Source: Limisphaerales bacterium
GTDB lineage: Bacteria; Verrucomicrobiota; Verrucomicrobiae; Limisphaerales; UBA11358
Direction: 5' to 3'
Length of the DNA stretch: 7,582 bases
Assembly: GCA_003152145.1 (NCBI GenBank)
Contig: PLZL01000181.1
Coordinates: 1-7,582, forward strand
Shown: piece after piece, positions 1 to 6,206 of the stretch
Numbering within the stretch: the first letter of the stretch is position 1
Layout: each line of letters starts with the position of its first letter
Program-made: the position numbers and the translations under genes
The notes under the pieces: model-generated
Database searches by the model: none
What the model was told of the DNA's origin: nothing
What the model saw: the letters and a program-made list of their open reading frames with translations, nothing else

Positions 1-2
1 CG

Positions 3-320
3 CTCTGGCTCGCGCCCGAACAGGTGCGCGTGATGACGATTGGCGAGGAGGAGCCGCTGGTGAATTATGCCAAGACCATCGTGAACGAATTGCGCGCCAA
101 TTTCGTCCGCTGCGAATCGGATTTTTCCTCCAACAAAATCAACGGGAAAATTCAGGAAGCCGAGCAGGCGAAAGTCCACACGATGCTCGTCATCGGCGGC
201 CGCGACATGGACGCCGGTGCGGTGAGCGTCCGCCTGCACAGCAAAGGCAACATCGGCGCGAAACCGAAGGGCGAAGTCGTGGCGGAAATTCTGGCGGCAA
301 TCAAAGAGCGTCTCCCGTAA
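3..320 (+). CDS. thrS: Threonyl-tRNA synthetase, C-terminal part (5' end outside window)
   Basis: This is the last 105 codons of a class II threonyl-tRNA synthetase, the cytoplasmic enzyme that charges tRNA-Thr. Only the C-terminal anticodon-binding domain is present. The frame is open from the left edge, so there is no start here. Family landmarks in order are W-L-A-P-E-Q-V, which opens the domain, then Y-A-K-x-I-V-x-E-L-R, then the K-I-x-x-A-E-x-x-K segment followed by M-L-V-I-G-G, then A-G-A-V-S-V-R, and a final helix ending in A-I-K-E-R. Spacing and order match the usual bacterial ThrRS tail. It ends in TAA 12 bp before the stop of the convergent rhamnosidase gene, with no convincing terminator hairpin between them. 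The last 70 coding bases (241-310) recur in decayed form at 6018-6087. The catalytic core cannot be assessed because it lies off the window. Confidence 0.93.
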   Translation, partial: LWLAPEQVRVMTIGEEEPLVNYAKTIVNELRANFVRCESDFSSNKINGKIQEAEQAKVHTMLVIGGRDMDAGAVSVRLHSKGNIGAKPKGEVVAEILAAIKERLP

Positions 321-332
321 TCCCCGCGCTTT

Positions 333-3300
333 TCAATTGGCGGGAATGATTTCAGCCGTTCGCAGCGTCACCGGGCCGAGCAGACCCGACTCCAGCAGCG
401 GCGAATTCTTCGTCCAGTGATGCCACGTGGTGAAGGTCAACCGGCCGGTGGGGCTGGGCTTGCCGTCGAGGAACCACTGCGGCCATGCCGCAAGCTGCTT
501 GCCGTTCCACTCGACGTCCGGCGGCAACTGCTCGTCGCCAATCAAGCGGTTCGGCCAGAGATTGGTGACCTTGACGACCAGTTTGTTCGCGCCCGACTTC
601 GCGGCGGCGGTGACGTTGACGCGGAACGGTGGTTTCCAAAGCACGCCTAAGTTCTGGCCGTTCAAGGACACTTCGGCAAAATTTTTCACCGCGCCGAGGT
701 CTAGCCACAGTTCGCGCCCGGCGTTCAAACGGTCGGCGGGAATTTCAATTTCTTTTTCGTAAGTGGCCGTGCCGGAAAAATAACGCACGCCGTCGTTCGT
801 GTGGTCGGTCCAGGAAATCAATTTATCCAGCGTGACCGACGGCGGTGCGCCCCAGTTCGACGGAAAGCTTAAAATCCATTCGCCGGAAATTTCCTGTGGC
901 GCTGGCAAGTCAGCCGCGTTCGCGTGCAAAACTTTTCCGCTGGCCGTGCGCAATTCGACTCGGTCATTGCTCCACGCCTTCACAACCGGCGAACCGCCCG
1001 CGACAACGCTCGTCTCCCATCGCGGTGACTGGCCGCTGGTGGTCTTCGTCGGCAGCGTGAGGGTCTCGTTTTCCGGCACCGCTACATGGCCGGGCTGGCC
1101 GTCGAGCGTGTAGTCCACGCGCAATTCCTTCACATGATTTACCGCCGGGTCAACGCCGAAGATGTCGTTGTTTGCGGCAACAACCAATTGACTATCGCGA
1201 ACTAATTTGGAAAGTTTCGCGGTCACGTCCATGCCATCCGCGCCATCAGTGGCGGTGTAAACCGCGTGCTGAATTTCCAGCTTCGGTCCGGCGGCTGATT
1301 CGTTGGGCGTGTTGCCGCTGACGGCGACAACATGATCCGCGCTGTCCGCCGCGTGCCGGAAGATGACGAACACCGACCCGGCGGGTTCAAAGTCCAGCCG
1401 CACCGTGGCGCGCCCGGCTTGTGCGCTCCAGACTGGCGCGGGTTCAATCAAACCGGTTTCTGGATGCCACAGCTCCGGGAGCTTGCCGCTGACGCGGAAC
1501 GTGCAGCCGGCAGAATCAAACTGGCGTCGCTGGTTGGAGACGAAATAAATATCCGCCTCACCGGCGATGCGATGGGCGTAAGCCAGATGTGTTTCGGCAG
1601 AGTCGCCTTGAAATTCAAAATCCGGCTTCAGGTTTTGCTCCGCGAAAATATCGGCCAGAGTCTTGCCCCAAACAACGCGGCCTTTGCCATCAGAATTTTC
1701 CAGGACATGGCTACCGTCGCATTTGCCCCAAAGTTCATCGGCGAGTTTTTTCACCTGCGCGTCGCATTTCGGATAACCGGCGAGGCTCGGCGAATGTTGC
1801 GGTCGCGGGCCAACCACGGTCGCGCCGGCGCGCACGAGTTCACGGATGCGCTGCAATGTCTGCGGCGTCATGTCCGTATCGTTTGGCGGCAAAATCAGCG
1901 TGGCGTAACTCGCGCCACTGGCCAGAGTGATGCGGCCATTTTTCACCGTCGCGCCGTGCAGCAATACGTCGGCATTGATGGCGTCGTAATCGTAACCGGC
2001 GGGCAGCGCGGGATTGCCGGCGCGCATTTCCACGGGCGCGCTTTCGCCGGTGAAATAGGCGGCGTCCGCCACGGCGCGGCCTTGTTGCAGGAGGAACTGG
2101 CAGTGCGTGATGTAATCAATCCACGGTTTTCCCTCATCCCACCACGTCACCGTGCGTTCGAAGTGAAAGCCCCATTGACCCATGGTCATGCCCGGCCAGC
2201 GGTTGGTCCACGGTTGCATCGCATAACGATGGAAGACGTAGCGGTTTAATCCCTGGCAATACATCAGGTCGCCGAGCGTCTTGAGCGAATCCGGATCGTT
2301 CTGCCAGCGCCCGACATCGGGCCGCGCCGTGAACGACTCCGCGCCAACGATGGTTTTGCCGTAGATGTGCGCAATGGACGCAGCGAGCTTGACGGAAGGA
2401 TGCCCCTGACTGCCGGTCCAGAATTCGCCCATCACCACATCCGCCGGCGCGCCGCTTTGCAGCGACTCAAACGGTCCGGTGTAAGGCTCGACGGCATTCA
2501 ACAAACCATGCTGGCGGCACAGTTCGGCGAAATGGCCGAAGTAATTTTCCGCGAACAAATCCGCAATGGTGCGGCGCACGTCCCAAAGGAAACGCTCGGA
2601 CACCGCCGGATTGTCCACAACCCGGCCGGTGAAAGAGGGTAGAAATTTCAGCGGGTCATAACCGCGCCGCTTCTGGAATTCCGCGCGGAAATCCGCCGTC
2701 CAGTTCTGGCCGCCGACCTCGTAACTGTCAATGAGCGAGCTGTCGAGCGTCTTGCCGGCGAGCGGGCCGATGTCATCGAGAATTTTCTGCATGAACCCCG
2801 CCCAATGCGCATCGAGCGCCGCCTTGCTGAATTTGTCGCACTCCAAGCCTGTGCCTTCCGTGGGCGCGGGATGATTGTTCCGGCCCGTCGGCGTGTAGCC
2901 GAGGCGCAGGATGACCCATTGGCCCGCTGGAACTTGCCAGTTCAACCGCCCGTCGGCGGCCAGTTTGGAAGTGAGGTCCACAATCTGCCGGCGGTCAACC
3001 GTTCCATCCGCCGCGTCCCCGGCATCACGGGCCGACAACACGGCGGCGCCGTTGAATCCGTCTTTCGCATCAATGTTTTCAATGGTCAACCGTGGCGCGA
3101 GTTCAATTTCGGCCAGCGAAATGTTCGTCGCCGTTGCGGCCGCGCTGATGAATTGCACCCGCCAAAAACGCGCCGCGGCCGGTTTTGCGCCGAGGGAAAC
3201 AGCGAGTATGGCCGGACCGCGCCGGCCAAACGTAAATGGCCGCAAATCCCGGAACGTCGTGCCGTCCTCGGAGACCTGGATCTCGCCGGTGCATTCGGGG

Positions 3301-4028
3301 ATGCCCCGTCCGCCGGTGATGTTCACTATGCGTGCTGAAAATGGTTTCTGAAATTCCAGTTGGACGAATTGCGGCTGGCCGGGTTGCGGCACGGGCAAAC
3401 GAATGAAGGTTCTGGAATCACCATCCGTCAGCTTGTCGCCCGGCAGCTCGTCGCCGCTGGCAGTGGTGACCGGCGCGAAATCCCTCATGCGCACTCCTTC
3501 GCCGCCGGGCGCTGGAAAGGCGAGCACGGCGATGTCGCGATAGAAATCCAGTGTCGTGGGCGGCTGCGGCAGCGTGGCATTGAAATTCGTCGGCCCGGCA
3601 ATCCGCACTTCGCTGGTCACGACGCGCTGCATTGCGTTGGTCACGGTGTTCCACGGACCGCCGCTGCTCGACCAGCCGGCGCAGTTTTCCACGCAGAGTT
3701 CAAGTCCCAGCCGGTTGGCCTCCTGCACGGCGAACTTGAAATCCTCCCGCCATTCCGGGCTCATGAATGGAACCGGTCCGCGCGGGATGCCGCTGTCCAC
3801 GTTCACAATCGTCGCACCGCCGAGGCCGATGCCCTTCATTGCTTCGAGGTCGGCGGTAATGCCGGCTTTCGTAATGTTGCCGTTCATCCAATGCCACCAG
3901 GTCTGCGGTCTGGCGGAATCCGGCGGATGGAGGAAGCCGGTTTCCAACGGGTCAGCCGGCGCGGCAGAGGTGGCGAGGGCAAACAAAACCGACGCCAGGA
4001 CAGGAAGGAGAATTCGATTTGATTTCAT
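333..4028 (-). CDS. Secreted glycoside hydrolase, GH106 alpha-L-rhamnosidase type
   Basis: A protein of 1231 residues, close to the size of GH106 alpha-L-rhamnosidases, which release terminal L-rhamnose from pectic and other plant polysaccharides. The ATG at 4028 was chosen because a typical signal peptide follows at once (M-K-S-N-R, a Leu/Val/Ala-rich core, then A-T-S-A-A near residue 22). The frame runs 47 codons further upstream, but that stretch looks non-coding and would bury the signal. No clear Shine-Dalgarno precedes either start. Family marks: P-P-D-S-A-R-P-x-T-W-W-H-W near residue 33, G-W-S-S-S-G-G-P-W in the N-terminal barrel, a discoidin-like insert at roughly 195-315, D-S-Y-E-V-G-G-Q-N-W with Glu437, and G-A-E-S-F-T with Glu564. 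Those two glutamates have about the spacing of the proposed catalytic pair in characterised GH106 enzymes. A galactose-binding-like beta-sandwich lies near 1050-1190 (L-N-G-Q-N-L-G around 1122). Family confidence is high; rhamnose specificity is inferred. It has no transporter, sulfatase or regulator beside it. Confidence 0.88.
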   Translation of the reverse strand: MKSNRILLPVLASVLFALATSAAPADPLETGFLHPPDSARPQTWWHWMNGNITKAGITADLEAMKGIGLGGATIVNVDSGIPRGPVPFMSPEWREDFKFAVQEANRLGLELCVENCAGWSSSGGPWNTVTNAMQRVVTSEVRIAGPTNFNATLPQPPTTLDFYRDIAVLAFPAPGGEGVRMRDFAPVTTASGDELPGDKLTDGDSRTFIRLPVPQPGQPQFVQLEFQKPFSARIVNITGGRGIPECTGEIQVSEDGTTFRDLRPFTFGRRGPAILAVSLGAKPAAARFWRVQFISAAATATNISLAEIELAPRLTIENIDAKDGFNGAAVLSARDAGDAADGTVDRRQIVDLTSKLAADGRLNWQVPAGQWVILRLGYTPTGRNNHPAPTEGTGLECDKFSKAALDAHWAGFMQKILDDIGPLAGKTLDSSLIDSYEVGGQNWTADFRAEFQKRRGYDPLKFLPSFTGRVVDNPAVSERFLWDVRRTIADLFAENYFGHFAELCRQHGLLNAVEPYTGPFESLQSGAPADVVMGEFWTGSQGHPSVKLAASIAHIYGKTIVGAESFTARPDVGRWQNDPDSLKTLGDLMYCQGLNRYVFHRYAMQPWTNRWPGMTMGQWGFHFERTVTWWDEGKPWIDYITHCQFLLQQGRAVADAAYFTGESAPVEMRAGNPALPAGYDYDAINADVLLHGATVKNGRITLASGASYATLILPPNDTDMTPQTLQRIRELVRAGATVVGPRPQHSPSLAGYPKCDAQVKKLADELWGKCDGSHVLENSDGKGRVVWGKTLADIFAEQNLKPDFEFQGDSAETHLAYAHRIAGEADIYFVSNQRRQFDSAGCTFRVSGKLPELWHPETGLIEPAPVWSAQAGRATVRLDFEPAGSVFVIFRHAADSADHVVAVSGNTPNESAAGPKLEIQHAVYTATDGADGMDVTAKLSKLVRDSQLVVAANNDIFGVDPAVNHVKELRVDYTLDGQPGHVAVPENETLTLPTKTTSGQSPRWETSVVAGGSPVVKAWSNDRVELRTASGKVLHANAADLPAPQEISGEWILSFPSNWGAPPSVTLDKLISWTDHTNDGVRYFSGTATYEKEIEIPADRLNAGRELWLDLGAVKNFAEVSLNGQNLGVLWKPPFRVNVTAAAKSGANKLVVKVTNLWPNRLIGDEQLPPDVEWNGKQLAAWPQWFLDGKPSPTGRLTFTTWHHWTKNSPLLESGLLGPVTLRTAEIIPAN

Positions 4029-4212
4029 ACGCGTGTTCGAATGGGCAACGCCAAGATGTTGCCATGCCACTGCATAGACAAGCTCAAACCAAATAACGGC
4101 GCGGGCTTCATTGACGGTTGTTTCTGGCGGACGAAGATTGCAGACGAATTGCGCGGAAAAACATTGCATTCCCAGCCAGAATAGGTAGGATTAGCGGAGA
4201 TTTTTATTGCAT

Positions 4213-4239
4213 TTGCTCCCATCAGGGACAGTGGAGCAA
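4213..4239. repeat. Perfect 7-bp inverted repeat with 13-nt spacer, operator-like
   Basis: TTGCTCC at 4213-4219 is the exact reverse complement of GGAGCAA at 4233-4239. The centre-to-centre distance is 20 bp, about two helical turns, which would suit a dimeric DNA-binding protein. A shorter competing hairpin (TCCC, four-base loop, GGGA) sits inside at 4217-4228. No run of T follows on either strand, so it does not look like an intrinsic terminator. It lies 185 bp upstream of the rhamnosidase start and 184 bp upstream of the radical SAM start, almost exactly midway. A regulatory role is inference only. Confidence 0.4.
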
Positions 4240-4385
4240 CAGGTTATACACCGGGTTGCGCCTGTTTCGGTTGCGGGAAACGCAATACGCTTTTGAATCC
4301 ATTCGCGATCACGAGTTGGTCGGCCCGGGATAGGTTTTTCGGCAAGCCCATTTCCCAGGTCTTCGTGTCGCCATCTCCAATCCTT

Positions 4386-4403
4386 GACCTGCCGACCTGC
4401 CGA
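4386..4403 (+). repeat. Short tandem repeat, GACCTGCC x 2 plus GA
   Basis: Two adjacent perfect copies of an 8-base unit (4386-4393 and 4394-4401), followed by the first two bases of a third. They lie just upstream of the ribosome-binding region of the radical SAM gene. Two copies are too few to call a variable tract, and this may be chance. Confidence 0.4.
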
Positions 4404-4407
4404 ACCA

Positions 4408-4414
4408 AGAAAGG
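4408..4414 (+). promoter_or_regulatory. Weak ribosome-binding site for the radical SAM gene
   Basis: AGAAAGG lies 9 bases before the ATG at 4424. It is a partial match to the Shine-Dalgarno consensus at acceptable spacing, and it supports that ATG, whose product begins with the expected beta-strand of a cobalamin-binding domain (M-K-I-F-L-I-W). Confidence 0.45.
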
Positions 4415-4423
4415 CCCCTGTCT

Positions 4424-5980
4424 ATGAAAATATTCCTCATCTGGGTGAATGACGAGAATTTCTACCGGCTGCTGCCGGAGAATTTGGGCGGCTCCAAGCC
4501 GGGCGACCTGCGCATCAAGGTGATGGGGTTTCCGCCGCTGGGCATTGAAACGCTCGCGCCCGTCCTGCGCCAGCACGGTCATCAAGTCCGGATGTTTGAC
4601 ACCTGCCATCCGAAGATGAAGGAACCGGACATCGCGCAGGCGCTGCGGGATGATCCGCCGGATGTCGTGGCCCTTTCGTTTTTGTCCACGACGACTTATC
4701 CCGGTGTGAAAAGCATGGCGCAGGTGGTCAAAGGTGAACTGCCAAACGTTCCGATCATCTGCGGCGGTGTTTTCGCCACGATGAACCAGGAACGAATTCT
4801 GAAGGATTGTCCCTACATTGATGCTGTGGGCGTGGGCGAAGGCGAGGAACTGCTGCCGGACTATCTTGATCATCTGGATAAGCCGGCAAGCGTGGCCGGT
4901 CTGGTCTGGCGCGACGACGCAAAAATCGTCAAGAACCTCGCCCGCCCGATTATCAAGGATTTGAACCAGTTTCCGTATCCCGACCGGACGACTCTGCCGA
5001 TTGATTACATTGAATCATTGCCGCTCGACGTGCCGGCGGTTCTCTCGCTCGAAAAATTCTGCACGATGCAGACGTCGCGCGGCTGTCCTTACACCTGCAT
5101 TTATTGCGATATTCCCGCGCTAACCAACGGCAAGTGGCGGTTCCGTTCGCCGGAGCATGTCCTCGGTGAAATGCAGCAGCTCCACGACCAGGGTTACCGC
5201 TCGATTTATCTGACCGACGATCATTTCCTGCTGAAACGCGACCGCATCAGCACGATTTGCCAGAACATCATTGACCACAAACTGGCGTTCAAGTGGGGCT
5301 GCGAAGGCCGCGTGGATTCCGTCGCGGTGGATCAACTGCCCATCATGGGCAGGGCGAACTGCAACTTCCTCGCGTTCGGCGTCGAATCAGGAACGCAGAA
5401 GATTCTCGACCGTCTCGACAAGCGGCAGACGCTGGAGCAAATCGAAAAAGCGGTCAGCGAAGCCAAGCGCTGCGGCATCGAGCGGGCGCACGGATTTTTC
5501 CTGGTCGGCTCGCCCGGCGAAACCGAGGAGGACATTCTGGAAAGTTTCCGTTTCTGCGCCCGGCTCAAGCTGGACACGTTCGGCTTCAACCGGCTGTGCG
5601 TCTATCGCGGCACGCCGCTGTGGCACGAGTATCTCGAACGCGGCATCCTCGACGATGAGCGCGACTGGGCCAAATGGTTCAAGTGTTCGGACATTGACCC
5701 GACAGTGCTGCCCAGCGAGGTGGTCAATCGCGCCCGGCAGAAGGGCTATGCGCTGTTGTTCACCCGCCGGCTTCTCTTCCGTCCCATCCAGACCTTCAAA
5801 CTGCTCCGCACCCTGGGCCGGCACATGAAGTTCACCGACATTCTCCGGCTGTTGAGCAGTCCGTTCCGAAGACGCAAGCTGAATCGAAAGCCGGAACTGC
5901 CCGCCCGGATGATCGAACGGGGATTAACGGCGCCCATCCGAACCGCCACGCCTTTGGACACCCCCGGCGTTCCCGCGTGA
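4424..5980 (+). CDS. Cobalamin-binding-type radical SAM enzyme, substrate unknown
   Basis: A complete 518-residue protein with the two-part build of B12-dependent radical SAM enzymes (class B methylases, BchE and HpnJ relatives). Residues 1-190 form a Rossmann-like cobalamin-binding domain: a start strand M-K-I-F-L-I-W, D-T-C-H at 59-62, C-G-G-V-F near 110-114, and G-E-G-E at 138-141. The radical SAM barrel follows, with the iron-sulfur cluster motif C221-x3-C225-x2-C228, where the spacer between the last two cysteines is I-Y, and G-V-E-S-G at 319-323. Later G-F-F-L-V-G-S-P-G-E-T fits the SAM-binding strand. The C-terminal 90 residues are very basic and amphipathic (L-F-T-R-R-L-L-F-R-P), as in relatives that work on lipids or at the membrane surface. 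The cobalamin loop lacks a canonical DxHxxG, which is common in this subgroup. The gene stands alone: no glycosyltransferase, lipid or cofactor gene adjoins it. Chemistry and substrate cannot be assigned. Confidence 0.88.
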   Translation: MKIFLIWVNDENFYRLLPENLGGSKPGDLRIKVMGFPPLGIETLAPVLRQHGHQVRMFDTCHPKMKEPDIAQALRDDPPDVVALSFLSTTTYPGVKSMAQVVKGELPNVPIICGGVFATMNQERILKDCPYIDAVGVGEGEELLPDYLDHLDKPASVAGLVWRDDAKIVKNLARPIIKDLNQFPYPDRTTLPIDYIESLPLDVPAVLSLEKFCTMQTSRGCPYTCIYCDIPALTNGKWRFRSPEHVLGEMQQLHDQGYRSIYLTDDHFLLKRDRISTICQNIIDHKLAFKWGCEGRVDSVAVDQLPIMGRANCNFLAFGVESGTQKILDRLDKRQTLEQIEKAVSEAKRCGIERAHGFFLVGSPGETEEDILESFRFCARLKLDTFGFNRLCVYRGTPLWHEYLERGILDDERDWAKWFKCSDIDPTVLPSEVVNRARQKGYALLFTRRLLFRPIQTFKLLRTLGRHMKFTDILRLLSSPFRRRKLNRKPELPARMIERGLTAPIRTATPLDTPGVPA

Positions 5981-6017
5981 CACGGCTTGTCCGCAGCAGA
6001 CGGGCGATATTTGGACG

Positions 6018-6087
6018 GCAAGGGCCACGTCGGCGCTAAACCGAAGGCGGAAGCAATCGCGGAAATTTTGACGGCAATCAAAGAGCG
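6018..6087 (+). pseudogene. Decayed second copy of the thrS 3' end
   Basis: These 70 bases align without gaps to the live thrS tail at 241-310 with 58 identities (83% by hand count). The last 15 bases, GGCAATCAAAGAGCG, are identical. The translation G-K-G-H-V-G-A-K-P-K, then A-E-I-L-T-A-I-K-E-R, matches S-K-G-N-I-G-A-K-P-K and A-E-I-L-A-A-I-K-E-R of the true gene. Several differences are synonymous or conservative, so the copy was once under protein selection or came from a related thrS. No synthetase core, start or stop accompanies it. After K-E-R the frame runs on in unrelated sequence to a TGA at 6191-6193. Weaker similarity may reach back to 5981 if nine codons (A-G-A-V-S-V-R-L-H in the live copy) were deleted, but that extension is only about half identical. 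It is most likely a scar of duplication or insertion at thrS, not a gene. Confidence 0.8.
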
Positions 6088-6206
6088 GCGGGAGTGGCGT
6101 TTTTCATCCGCATGGTTGGACTTGCAAATTTCCACGGAAACGGTTTCGATGTGCGGAACACCAACTGAAGAGGCCGGCTGCTCTTGCGGCTGATTCAAAA
6201 AATGTT

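Larger units (their letters stand above)
4029..4423. other. Divergent intergenic region between rhamnosidase and radical SAM genes
   Basis: These 395 bp separate two divergently transcribed genes, so promoters for both should lie here. I found no convincing -35/-10 pair on either strand; promoter consensus in this phylum is poorly defined, so absence means little. The stretch around 4150-4250 is more AT-rich than the flanking genes. It holds the perfect inverted repeat at 4213-4239, and the octamer ATTGCATT occurs twice (4163-4170 and 4206-4213). Short open frames cross the region on both strands, but none has a ribosome-binding site or recognisable protein character. I see no tRNA, riboswitch or other RNA gene. 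Confidence 0.6.

Noticed and set aside
323..344. Possible terminator hairpin at the thrS/rhamnosidase junction (CCCGC with GCGGG)
   Set aside because: The stem is only 5 bp with a 12-base loop, and no T run follows on either strand. It is too weak to call.
1332..2249. A 305-codon open frame on the plus strand opposite the rhamnosidase gene
   Set aside because: It lies entirely antisense to a well-recognised gene in GC-rich DNA. Its translation is Arg/Ala-rich with no recognisable motif, as expected of a shadow frame.
4271..4299. TTGCGG and TGAATC at 17-bp spacing as a sigma-70-like promoter for the radical SAM gene
   Set aside because: The -10 element matches the consensus at only two or three positions, and promoter rules in this phylum are not well established.
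4118..4333. A 71-codon plus-strand open frame in the divergent intergenic region
   Set aside because: No ribosome-binding site, no recognisable protein features, and it crosses the inverted repeat. It is more likely non-coding.
4244..4873. A 209-codon minus-strand open frame overlapping the start of the radical SAM gene
   Set aside because: It covers the intergenic region and the cobalamin-binding domain in antisense. The translation is His/Arg-rich and resembles no family, and the sense-strand gene is secure.
5987..6193. A small gene starting at TTG 5987 and ending in a Cys-rich tail
   Set aside because: The start is a TTG without a ribosome-binding site. The only recognisable part is the thrS remnant, and the Cys residues after it are in unrelated sequence, so it is not a credible peptide gene.
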